8,186 nucleotides of DNA. It comes from an uncultured Gammaproteobacteria bacterium (GTDB taxonomy: Bacteria; Pseudomonadota; Gammaproteobacteria; Arenicellales; Poriferihabitantaceae). Shown piece after piece: positions 1 to 6,347 of the stretch (position 1 is the stretch's first letter; each line of letters opens with the position of its first letter). The stretch covers positions 1-8,186 of the forward strand of contig CALIFM010000005.1 in the NCBI GenBank assembly GCA_938021685.1. Reading direction: 5' to 3'. The translations under genes were made by a program, and so were the position numbers. Below the pieces are notes generated by a model that saw only the letters and a list, made by a program, of their open reading frames with translations, was not told the origin of the DNA and did no database searches.

Positions 1-3
1 GGC

Positions 4-864
4 ATGGCAGGTGCAAAAGAAATACGGACTCAGATTAAGAGTATCCAGAACACGCGTAAAATTACCAAGGCAATGGAAATGGTTGCCGCCAGTAAGATGC
101 GTCGTGCCCAGGATCGTATGAACGCCGCAAGACCTTATGCGGAAATGATTCAGCGTGTGGTTTCACACATGGCGCAATCGCATTCAGAGTACCACCACCC
201 TTATTTTGGTGAGCGTGAAGTGAAACGTGTGGGCTATGTGATTGTGTCTAGTGATCGTGGCTTATGCGGTGGTCTTAATATCAATGTGTTTCGCCGTGCG
301 GTTGCTCAAATGAGCGATTGGCAAGGCAAAGGTGTTGAAGTGGATGTATCGCTGCTTGGTAGTAAGGCTTTAGCTTTTTTCAAACGTTTTAATGCCAACA
401 TCGTGTCTGAGGCCAGCCAGTTTGGTGATGCGCCGCAGCTTGAAGAAATTGTAGGCGCCATTAAAGTTATGATGGACAACTACATCGAAGGTAAGATTGA
501 CCGCCTTTATATTGTGAGCAATGAATTTGTCAACACCATGACACAAAGCCCGCAAGAAGTGCAGCTGATCCCTGTTCAAATTGAAGAAGAGGAAGTGCGC
601 AAGCACCATTGGGATTATATTTACGAGCCCGATGCTAAAGAGATTGTGGACCTGACGATGACACGTTATATCGAGTCGTTGGTTTATAAAGCAGTGGTTG
701 AAAATGCCGCTTGCGAGCAATCTGCACGGATGGTGGCGATGAAGGCAGCCACCGATAATGCCGGTGACTTAATCAGTGACCTTGAGCTTGTGTATAACAA
801 AGCGCGTCAGGCGTCGATTACGCAAGAGCTGTCAGAAATTGTAAGCGGAGCAGCGGCGGTTTAA
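4..864 (+). CDS. atpG: F1Fo ATP synthase subunit gamma
   Basis: Gamma is the central rotor stalk of the F1 sector on the cytoplasmic face of the inner membrane; its coiled coil turns inside the alpha3beta3 hexamer and couples proton flow to ATP synthesis. The 286 residues are about the same length as E. coli AtpG (287). The N-terminal helix with KITKAMEMVAASKMR (about residues 18-32), the SSDRGLCGGLN motif (82-92) and the C-terminal helix with ARMVAMKAATDN and ARQASITQEL, ending IVSGAAAV, are all family signatures. The ATG at base 4 gives the canonical MAGAKEIR N-terminus, so the gene is complete although its ribosome-binding site lies outside the window. atpD follows 62 bases downstream on the same strand; atpA is expected just upstream, outside the window. 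Nothing in the protein looks unusual. Confidence 0.98.
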   Translation: MAGAKEIRTQIKSIQNTRKITKAMEMVAASKMRRAQDRMNAARPYAEMIQRVVSHMAQSHSEYHHPYFGEREVKRVGYVIVSSDRGLCGGLNINVFRRAVAQMSDWQGKGVEVDVSLLGSKALAFFKRFNANIVSEASQFGDAPQLEEIVGAIKVMMDNYIEGKIDRLYIVSNEFVNTMTQSPQEVQLIPVQIEEEEVRKHHWDYIYEPDAKEIVDLTMTRYIESLVYKAVVENAACEQSARMVAMKAATDNAGDLISDLELVYNKARQASITQELSEIVSGAAAV

Positions 865-926
865 TGGTGGCTTGGTGCCGCGTCGCTTTTAAGAATTAAT
901 TTTAATTACGAGGAAGTTTTCGAGCT

Positions 927-2306
927 ATGAGTTCCGGAAATATTGTTGAAGTAATCGGTGCGGTTGTGGACGTTCAGTTTCCACGAGACGCAATTCCTAA
1001 GGTTTATGATGCCTTGATGGTGGATGCTAAGGAGCTGACACTTGAAGTGCAGCAGCAGATGGGTGATGGCGTGGTGCGTTGCATCGCGATGGGTTCATCA
1101 GATGGTTTGCAGCGTGGCTTGGACGTGAGCAACAGCGGCGCGCCAATCACGGTGCCAGTAGGTGAAGCCACTTTGGGGCGTGTAATGGATGTATTGGGTC
1201 GTCCGATTGATGAAGCCGGCCCGGTTAAAACTAAAACTAAATTGCCGATTCACCGTGCAGCGCCGACTTACGAAGAGCAGGCGGCTAGCGTGGACTTGTT
1301 AGAAACGGGCATTAAAGTAATCGATTTGATCATGCCGATCTCAAAAGGCGGCAAGATCGGCTTGTTCGGTGGTGCGGGTGTAGGTAAAACCGTAACCCTG
1401 ATGGAATTGATCAACAATATCGCGACAGCCCACAGTGGTTTGTCGGTGTTTGCCGGTGTAGGTGAGCGAACGCGTGAAGGTAATGATTTCTATCATGAAA
1501 TGACAGAGGCAGGCGTTATCGAAAAAGTGGCGCTGGTATACGGTCAGATGAATGAGCCTCCCGGTAACCGTTTGCGCGTGGCGCTAACGGGCCTTACTAT
1601 GGCGGAGTTTTTCCGTGACGAAGGCCGTGACGTACTGTTGTTTGTGGATAACATATACCGTTATACCCTTGCGGGTACAGAAGTATCAGCCCTGTTAGGC
1701 CGTATGCCTTCAGCGGTAGGCTATCAGCCAACGTTGGCGGACGAGATGGGCGCATTGCAAGAGCGTATCACTTCGACCAAGACGGGTTCGATCACCTCAT
1801 TCCAAGCGGTATACGTGCCGGCGGATGACTTGACCGATCCATCGCCTGCTACCACCTTTGCTCACTTGGACGCGACGTTGGTATTGTCACGCCAAATTGC
1901 GGAATTAGGTATCTACCCTGCGGTAGATCCACTTGATTCAACTTCGCGTGCGCTTGATCCGTTGGTTATCGGTGAAGATCACTACAACACCGCGCGTGCG
2001 GTGCAGGGCACCTTACAGCGTTATAAAGAGCTGCAAGACATCATTGCCATTTTGGGTATGGATGAATTGTCTGAAGAAGATAAACAAGATGTAGGCCGTG
2101 CACGTAAGATTCAACGCTTCTTGTCACAGCCGTTTACGGTGGCAGAAACCTTTACAGGTGCGCCGGGTAAATATGTGACATTGAAAGACACCTTGAACGG
2201 TTTTAAAGCCATTGTTAATGGTGACTATGATGACCTTCCTGAGCAAGCTTTCTATATGGTCGGCAGCATTGAAGAAGCCGTTGAAAAAGCCAAGGGCATG
2301 CAATAG
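927..2306 (+). CDS. atpD: F1Fo ATP synthase subunit beta
   Basis: Beta carries the catalytic nucleotide-binding sites of F1 and makes or hydrolyses ATP as gamma rotates. The 459-residue product is family length (E. coli 460). Visible landmarks in order are the N-terminal beta-barrel (to about residue 75), the Walker A P-loop GGAGVGKT (148-155, Lys154 and Thr155), the catalytic glutamate in GVGERTREG (Glu180, Arg181), the Walker B strand LLFVDNIYRY (Asp241), the DPLDSTSR segment and the DELSEED region near residue 380 that contacts gamma. The VDNIYRY form matches E. coli. An ACGAGGAAG Shine-Dalgarno at 908-916 supports the ATG at 927. It lies between atpG (62-base gap) and atpC (35-base gap) and is almost certainly co-transcribed with them. 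Confidence 0.99.
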   Translation: MSSGNIVEVIGAVVDVQFPRDAIPKVYDALMVDAKELTLEVQQQMGDGVVRCIAMGSSDGLQRGLDVSNSGAPITVPVGEATLGRVMDVLGRPIDEAGPVKTKTKLPIHRAAPTYEEQAASVDLLETGIKVIDLIMPISKGGKIGLFGGAGVGKTVTLMELINNIATAHSGLSVFAGVGERTREGNDFYHEMTEAGVIEKVALVYGQMNEPPGNRLRVALTGLTMAEFFRDEGRDVLLFVDNIYRYTLAGTEVSALLGRMPSAVGYQPTLADEMGALQERITSTKTGSITSFQAVYVPADDLTDPSPATTFAHLDATLVLSRQIAELGIYPAVDPLDSTSRALDPLVIGEDHYNTARAVQGTLQRYKELQDIIAILGMDELSEEDKQDVGRARKIQRFLSQPFTVAETFTGAPGKYVTLKDTLNGFKAIVNGDYDDLPEQAFYMVGSIEEAVEKAKGMQ

Positions 2307-2341
2307 CAGCCGTTCTGACTGCGACAAAAGAGGTTCATAAT

Positions 2342-2761
2342 ATGGCCACCATTCAAGTTGAAATAGTCAGCGCAGAAGAACAAATTTGGTCTGGGCAAGG
2401 CACCATGGTGCTTGCGCCTGGTGCGATGGGTGAGCTAGGCATCGCGCCTGGTCACACACCGCTGATTACCGAGCTCAGCCCTGGTGATATTCGTGTCCAA
2501 ACTGAAAGCGGTGAAGAGGAGTTTTTCTTTATCTCGGGCGGGATTTTAGAAGTGCAACCCGACATGGTGACGGTGTTATCTGACACAGCAATTCGTGCAG
2601 ATGATTTGGATGAAGCCAAGGCACTTGAAGCTATGCAACGTGCCGAAGAAGCGGTGCGCGATCAGAATTCAGAAATGGATTATGCGCGGGCTAAGGCAGA
2701 ACTTGCACAAATTGCGGCCCAGCTTCGTTCTATCGAGAAGATTAAGCAATTGCGTAAGTGA
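2342..2761 (+). CDS. atpC: F1Fo ATP synthase subunit epsilon
   Basis: Epsilon binds the foot of gamma, helps couple F1 to the c-ring and can inhibit ATP hydrolysis through its C-terminal helices. The 139 residues equal the E. coli length. The N-terminal beta-sandwich shows GELGIAPGHTPL (30-41) and SGGILEVQP (65-73). From about residue 88 the LDEAKALEAMQRAEEA helix and a second helix ending in IEKIKQLRK form the usual C-terminal helical hairpin. An AAAGAGG Shine-Dalgarno at 2327-2333 is well placed for the ATG at 2342. It is the last gene of the operon and is followed by inverted repeats and a terminator. The next gene, on the same strand, is an unrelated lipoprotein about 300 bases downstream. 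Confidence 0.98.
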   Translation: MATIQVEIVSAEEQIWSGQGTMVLAPGAMGELGIAPGHTPLITELSPGDIRVQTESGEEEFFFISGGILEVQPDMVTVLSDTAIRADDLDEAKALEAMQRAEEAVRDQNSEMDYARAKAELAQIAAQLRSIEKIKQLRK

Positions 2762-2762
2762 T

Positions 2763-2779
2763 TTATTGCTGAGCAATAA
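2763..2779 (+). repeat. Perfect hairpin just after the atpC stop
   Basis: TTATTGC-TGA-GCAATAA is a 7-bp perfect inverted repeat with a 3-base loop that begins one base after the atpC stop codon. No T-tract follows it, so it is not a standard terminator. Its right arm overlaps the left arm of a second possible stem (2777-2783 with 2799-2805, TAAGCAT/ATGCTTA), so the two structures exclude each other. A role in 3'-end protection or mRNA processing is only inferred. Confidence 0.5.
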
Positions 2780-2821
2780 GCATGGCCAGTAAGGGCATAT
2801 GCTTAAACACCGATTATTAAG

Positions 2822-2851
2822 CTTAGGGCCGCAATGTGCGGCCTAAGTTTT
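2822..2851 (+). terminator. Rho-independent terminator of the atp operon
   Basis: CTTAGG at 2822-2827 pairs with CCTAAG at 2842-2847, and GCCGCA/TGCGGC continue the stem around a tiny ATG loop. One bulged G lies near 2828. The 11-bp GC-rich stem is followed by TTTT at 2848-2851. It lies about 60 bases after atpC, with no other gene between. Confidence 0.85.
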
Positions 2852-3013
2852 ATCTGCGTTTTGCTTTGTAGCTAACAGCGGTTTTATGGTGAAAGAAGTA
2901 ATCAACACTGATGTTAGATGTTCTTTGAGTCGAGCTTCACTACACAGCGCTTTTCAACTTAAAGAACCGTTTTTCTTTTAAAAAATACCGTTAATCTGCT
3001 TGGTGTTGGTTTG

Positions 3014-3045
3014 AGTTTACAGGTAAACTGCGGTTTTACTATCAA
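3014..3045 (+). promoter_or_regulatory. Candidate promoter with overlapping palindromic operator, lipoprotein gene
   Basis: A -35-like TTTACA (3016-3021) and a -10-like TATCAA (3040-3045) are separated by 18 bases, just upstream of the lipoprotein ATG at 3065. A perfect inverted repeat, AGTTTAC-AG-GTAAACT (3014-3029), covers the -35 box, as an operator for a dimeric repressor would. Both assignments come from reading the bases only. The -10 match is moderate. The rest of 2852-3013 shows only AT-rich sequence with no gene. Confidence 0.4.
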
Positions 3046-3064
3046 TTTTAGTACTCTTTTTCTT

Positions 3065-3556
3065 ATGAAAACACAGCTACGTTCTTTAGTTATTGTTGTG
3101 CTGGCACTTGTTTTGGTCTCGTGCGCCAGCGTGCCGCAAAAACCAGCTGCTCCTAAATTATCCGTGTTAGGCGTAACGCCCTTAAAAATGGGATTTGATA
3201 AGCAAACCTTTCGTTTTAATCTTAATGCGTTCAATCCTAATGGCTTTAAATTGCCGATAAAGAAAATCGATTTCATTGCGCGCTTTGCAGGTATCGATGT
3301 GGGCGAAGGCTTAACCACTGAAGCAGTGACTCTAAGCCCGAACTCTGACACGGCTTTTTCGATGGACGTGAATACTGACTTATCAAAGTTGGTGAGTAAT
3401 ATTGGTGATTTGGTTAAGCTTAAAGGCATGAATTTTGATTACCAAATTGAAGGCAAAATGCGCTTTGTTGAGTCAGGCTTATTTGAAGGTGTGGGCGTGC
3501 CTTTTAATCTTAAAGGTAACTTGATGGATAAATTTACTAAGGCCGTTGGCCAATAG
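3065..3556 (+). CDS. LEA14/WHy-domain (LEA type 2-like) lipoprotein
   Basis: This 163-residue product is predicted to be a lipoprotein. It has a short basic N-terminus, a hydrophobic stretch and the lipobox LVSC with Cys20 as the lipidated residue. Ala at +2 rather than Asp suggests sorting to the outer membrane. Residues about 30-150 resemble the LEA type 2/WHy fold: alternating strands, the NAFNPNGFKLPIKKIDF segment (54-70, the typical N-x-NPN-x-PLPI-like pattern), then a GIDVGEG turn. Bacterial members are small periplasm-facing proteins of poorly known role, sometimes linked to desiccation or stress. The ATG at 3065 is preferred over an in-frame TTG at 3011 because only the later start puts a signal peptide at the N-terminus and the TTG lies within the likely promoter. 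No clear Shine-Dalgarno is visible (the upstream bases are pyrimidine-rich). The gene stands alone, convergent with ilvD. The family call is from pattern recognition. Confidence 0.85.
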   Translation: MKTQLRSLVIVVLALVLVSCASVPQKPAAPKLSVLGVTPLKMGFDKQTFRFNLNAFNPNGFKLPIKKIDFIARFAGIDVGEGLTTEAVTLSPNSDTAFSMDVNTDLSKLVSNIGDLVKLKGMNFDYQIEGKMRFVESGLFEGVGVPFNLKGNLMDKFTKAVGQ

Positions 3557-3601
3557 AAAGTAAGTATTCAAAATGCGCTTAGCTGCGCAAGTGTGCGACA
3601 T

Positions 3602-3631
3602 AAAAAGGGCCTTCATGCGAAGGCCTTTTTT
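3602..3631. terminator. Bidirectional terminator between lipoprotein gene and ilvD
   Basis: GGCCTTC (3608-3614) pairs perfectly with GAAGGCC (3619-3625) around an ATGC loop. The stem is flanked by AAAAA at 3602-3606 and TTTTTT at 3626-3631. The T-tract serves the + strand lipoprotein transcript and the A-tract reads as T-tract for the - strand ilvD transcript, matching the convergent layout (stops at 3556 and 3681). Confidence 0.88.
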
Positions 3632-3680
3632 AGTATTTAAAGTTTGTTTTATCTTGCTGATTGTACGTAGACCGCAAGGC

Positions 3681-5522
3681 CTACAATTGATCCACGTCGC
3701 GTACGCCACCGGTTGCTGCACTAGTTGCTAATGCTGCATAAGCGCGTAGGGCTTTACTCACTTCGCGCTCACGGTCTGGTTTCCAGCCAGTTTTGCCTTT
3801 GGCATCTATCGCAGTGCGCCGTTTTTCTAACGTCTCGTCATTGACTGCTAGGTGGATGCTGCGTTCAGGTATATTAATATCAATCTGATCGCCTTCCTCC
3901 ACTAAGCCAATAGTACCGCCAGTAGCGGCCTCGGGTGAGACGTGGCCAATGGATAAGCCAGAAGTGCCGCCAGAAAAGCGCCCGTCGGTAATGAGTGCGC
4001 AAGCTTTGCCGAGGCCGGTTGATTTTAAATAGGTGGTAGGGTACAGCATTTCTTGCATGCCGGGGCCGCCTTTGGGGCCTTCATAGCGAATCAGCACCAC
4101 GTCACCTTCTTTGATGTTGCGCTTGAGAATACCTTCAACGGCATCGTCTTGGCTTTCAAAAATGCGCGCAGGACCGGAGAACACCAAGCAGCTTTCATCC
4201 ACACCTGCGGTTTTGACGATGCAGCCATCTACCGCCAAATTGCCATAAAGTACGGCTAAACCGCCATCTTGGCTATAGGCATGGGCTTGGTCGCGCACGC
4301 AGCCGCCTTCGCGATCAAGGTCAAGGTCGTCGAAATAACGCGATTGTGAAAACGGCGTTTGTGTGGGCACCCCACCTGGGGCCGCCTTGAAGAACTTCAG
4401 GCGTTTTTCATCCTCCGTCAATCGTACGTCCCACAAGGCTAAGGCTTCGGCCATATTAGCTGCATGCACTGTTTTGCAGTCGCGATTTATCACGCCCACG
4501 CGGTCTAGCTCGCCCAAGATGGCCATCACACCGCCAGCTCGGTGTACGTCTTCCACGTGGTACTCCGGTGTGGCTGGAGCCACTTTGCATAAGCTGGGCA
4601 CCACGCGGCTTAAGCGGTCGATGTCACTCATGGTGAAATCAACTTCGGCTTCTTGGGCTGCGGCCAATAGATGCAGCACGGTATTGGTGGATCCGCCCAT
4701 CGAGATATCAAGACACATGGCGTTTTCAAAAGCCTCAAAAGTGGCGATATTGCGTGGCAGCACATCGTGATTATCTTGCTCATAATAGGATTTAGCCATG
4801 CCTACAATCATACTGCCTGCTTCACGAAACAAGCGCTCGCGATCTGAGTGAGTGGCCAGTACAGTGCCGTTGCCTGGCAGGGAAAGCCCCAAAGCTTCGG
4901 TCAAACAGTTCATTGAATTGGCGGTGAACATGCCTGAGCAAGAGCCACAAGTCGGGCAAGCAGAGCGTTCCATGCGCTCTACACCTTCATCATCTACACT
5001 ATCATCCGCACCGGCGATCATGGCATCTACTAAGTCGACGCTACGTTCTTCATCATCCCACTGCACTTTGCCTGCTTCCATCGGGCCGCCTGAGACAAAA
5101 ATCGCAGGAATATTAAGCCGTAGCGCTGCAGATAACATGCCTGGGGTGATCTTGTCGCAGTTGGAAATGCAAACAAGGGCATCGGCGCAGTGGGCATTAA
5201 CCATATACTCGACCGAGTCCGAAATGATTTCACGTGAGGGCAAGGAATACAGCATGCCGCCATGGCCCATGGCGATACCATCGTCGACGGCGATAGTATT
5301 GAACTCTTTGGAAACACCGCCTGCTTTAGCAATTTCGCCTGCGACTAAGTCGCCCATGTCCTTTAGGTGTACATGGCCTGGCACAAACTGGGTGTAAGAA
5401 TTGGCGATGGCAATGATGGGCTTGTTGAAGTCATCATCAGTCATGCCGGTTGCGCGCCATAAGGCGCGTGCGCCCGCCATGGTGCGTCCGCGAGTGGTGG
5501 TCCAAGATCGATAATCAGGCAT
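3681..5522 (-). CDS. ilvD: Dihydroxy-acid dehydratase
   Basis: IlvD dehydrates 2,3-dihydroxy-isovalerate and 2,3-dihydroxy-3-methylvalerate to the 2-keto acids in valine, leucine and isoleucine synthesis; it is a cytoplasmic iron-sulfur enzyme. The 613 residues compare with 616 in E. coli and similarity is evident throughout. Cluster and metal residues are visible: Asp81 in AVDDGIAMGHGGM, Cys122-Asp123-Lys124 in SNCDKITPGM, Cys195 in CPTCGSCSGMFTANSMN (189-205), then MGGSTNTVLHLLAAA, YEGPKGGPGMQEML and the serine motif GRFSGGTSG (514-522). The ATG at 5522 gives MPDYRSW, which aligns with the family N-terminus; an in-frame TTG at 5564 would add 14 residues with no family counterpart. No strong Shine-Dalgarno precedes the ATG. 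The gene is monocistronic here, with no ilv neighbours in view. Confidence 0.98.
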   Translation of the reverse strand: MPDYRSWTTTRGRTMAGARALWRATGMTDDDFNKPIIAIANSYTQFVPGHVHLKDMGDLVAGEIAKAGGVSKEFNTIAVDDGIAMGHGGMLYSLPSREIISDSVEYMVNAHCADALVCISNCDKITPGMLSAALRLNIPAIFVSGGPMEAGKVQWDDEERSVDLVDAMIAGADDSVDDEGVERMERSACPTCGSCSGMFTANSMNCLTEALGLSLPGNGTVLATHSDRERLFREAGSMIVGMAKSYYEQDNHDVLPRNIATFEAFENAMCLDISMGGSTNTVLHLLAAAQEAEVDFTMSDIDRLSRVVPSLCKVAPATPEYHVEDVHRAGGVMAILGELDRVGVINRDCKTVHAANMAEALALWDVRLTEDEKRLKFFKAAPGGVPTQTPFSQSRYFDDLDLDREGGCVRDQAHAYSQDGGLAVLYGNLAVDGCIVKTAGVDESCLVFSGPARIFESQDDAVEGILKRNIKEGDVVLIRYEGPKGGPGMQEMLYPTTYLKSTGLGKACALITDGRFSGGTSGLSIGHVSPEAATGGTIGLVEEGDQIDINIPERSIHLAVNDETLEKRRTAIDAKGKTGWKPDREREVSKALRAYAALATSAATGGVRDVDQL

Positions 5523-5554
5523 GGCCGTACTGTTTATTGCAAAAAGGGCCAGCA

Positions 5555-5563
5555 ATGATAGCA
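5555..5563 (-). promoter_or_regulatory. Candidate extended -10 promoter for ilvD
   Basis: Read on the - strand, TGCTATCAT is an extended -10 element (TGn plus TATCAT) about 32 bases before the ilvD ATG. That would give a leader of roughly 25 bases. No good -35 box stands at the expected distance. The region between this element and the terminator of the upstream gene (5634-5657) holds no gene. Confidence 0.35.
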
Positions 5564-5633
5564 AAAAATGCGCTTATTGATACTTAAATAGACGGCTTTT
5601 AAAACTAGTCGAGATTATTGTTATTGCTGCAAT

Positions 5634-5657
5634 AAAAAAGCCGCGACTAGCGCGGCT
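5634..5657 (-). terminator. Rho-independent terminator of the cysteine-rich protein gene
   Basis: AGCCGCG (5639-5645) and CGCGGCT (5651-5657) form a perfect 7-bp GC-rich stem around ACTAG. On the - strand the stem is followed by TTTTTT (5639-5634). It starts 27 bases after the stop codon at 5684 and should insulate ilvD from the upstream transcript. There is no T-tract on the + side. Confidence 0.88.
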
Positions 5658-5683
5658 TCATTAGACTTTGCTTGCTAAGAAGC

Positions 5684-6142
5684 TTACGAGCAATTACCCC
5701 AGCAGTCTTCGTTGAATTTACCGTTCTTGCAAGGACGTTCGTTTTTATAGTCCCATTCGGTGCAATGAAATTTCTTGCCTCGGTAAACTTCGTAGTCATT
5801 GCCGCTTGACTGACTGTTATTACCCTGCGTGTTGGTTTGTGAGTTATTGCTGTTATTGCCCCATGCTGCATTGCCAATGTCATAAGGGTCGCTAGCTTGG
5901 TTGCTGCAACGGACATCGCTACGGCAAGTGCGGATGTGGGTTTTGCTGTCGTCACACATCACGGCATATTCTAAACCGTTACAGATAGGACGATTCGAAT
6001 CTAGCCCTACATTGGCGCAGGTACGGCCATTGCTGGGCACCCACGAGGCAGTCGGGCAATCAGTGGCGGCTAGTGCGTTGGGCGTAGCGACTAGCTGCAA
6101 AATAAATAAGGCTGCTGGGGCGATAATTTTTAAAATACGCAT
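5684..6142 (-). CDS. Small secreted cysteine-rich protein of unknown function
   Basis: I do not recognise this 152-residue protein. The start at 6142 gives a clear Sec signal peptide: basic MRILK, a hydrophobic core and an ALA cleavage site near residue 25. An in-frame GTG at 6304 would bury the signal behind 54 residues, so it was not used. The mature part has ten cysteines (29, 42, 54, 63, 73, 79, 127, 138, 147, 151), an even number suited to periplasmic or extracellular disulfides. The first six lie in an N-terminal block and the last four in a C-terminal block. A linker rich in Asn, Gln, Ser and Gly (about 82-118) joins them. Both blocks contain W-x3-N-x-R-x-C-x-N (34-44 and 130-140), which suggests an internal duplication. 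No catalytic motif is evident. It follows ispG by 205 bases and has its own terminator, and probably its own promoter. An extracellular binding or structural role is possible but unproven. Confidence 0.8.
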   Translation of the reverse strand: MRILKIIAPAALFILQLVATPNALAATDCPTASWVPSNGRTCANVGLDSNRPICNGLEYAVMCDDSKTHIRTCRSDVRCSNQASDPYDIGNAAWGNNSNNSQTNTQGNNSQSSGNDYEVYRGKKFHCTEWDYKNERPCKNGKFNEDCWGNCS

Positions 6143-6194
6143 GACGGGTCTCGTGGTTAGCTGCTTAACGTAGGGCAGTGATTGATCTATAAAA

Positions 6195-6263
6195 TGCAGC
6201 AGACCTCTATTGCGAGTCACTACATGCGCTGATAAGCGTCTGCTGCAGCTACGGAAAATTATA
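6195..6263 (-). promoter_or_regulatory. Candidate promoter and leader hairpin of the cysteine-rich protein gene
   Basis: On the - strand a perfect TATAAT (6263-6258) lies about 115 bases before the start codon at 6142, with only a weak -35. Just after the expected transcription start comes a perfect 10-bp inverted repeat, TGCAGCAGAC (+ strand 6195-6204) with GTCTGCTGCA (6238-6247), enclosing 33 bases. It could be a 5'-leader structure. Alternatively it may help end the ispG transcript, since TTTT follows closely on the - strand. The remaining bases between ispG and this gene show nothing else. Confidence 0.4.
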
Positions 6264-6347
6264 CGGTTAGGCGCTGAATTGCTTATGAATGGCCTATTAA
6301 GCACCAGATAGGCGCAGGGCAGTTCAATTTAACTTGCTCTTACAAGC

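Noticed and set aside
370..720. 116-codon frame on the - strand within atpG
   Set aside because: Antisense to highly conserved atpG codons, with no support of its own.
2959..3429. 156-codon open frame on the - strand opposite the lipoprotein gene
   Set aside because: It is antisense to a gene with a clear signal peptide and lipobox, begins inside that gene, and shows no recognisable domain.
3654..3684. Imperfect GTAG...CTAC inverted repeat at the ilvD 3' end as a second terminator
   Set aside because: The stem is short with a mismatch, has no T-tract, and a far better bidirectional terminator lies at 3602-3631.
4852..5397. 181-codon and neighbouring 135-codon (4363-4770) open frames on the + strand within ilvD
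   Set aside because: Both are antisense shadows of a strongly conserved ilvD; their Ser/Pro/Ala-rich products look like complement reading.
5523..5564. TTG-initiated N-terminal extension of IlvD (hydrophobic, 14 residues)
   Set aside because: The family N-terminus begins at the ATG at 5522. The extension overlaps the candidate promoter and IlvD is cytoplasmic.
5647..5955. 102-codon Thr/Ala-rich frame overlapping the cysteine-rich gene on the same strand
   Set aside because: It is a frame-shifted reading of the same DNA, without a signal peptide or family features, and it runs into the terminator.
6143..6304. GTG-initiated 54-residue extension of the cysteine-rich protein
   Set aside because: It would place the signal peptide internally and it covers the TATAAT and the inverted repeat; its composition does not look coding.
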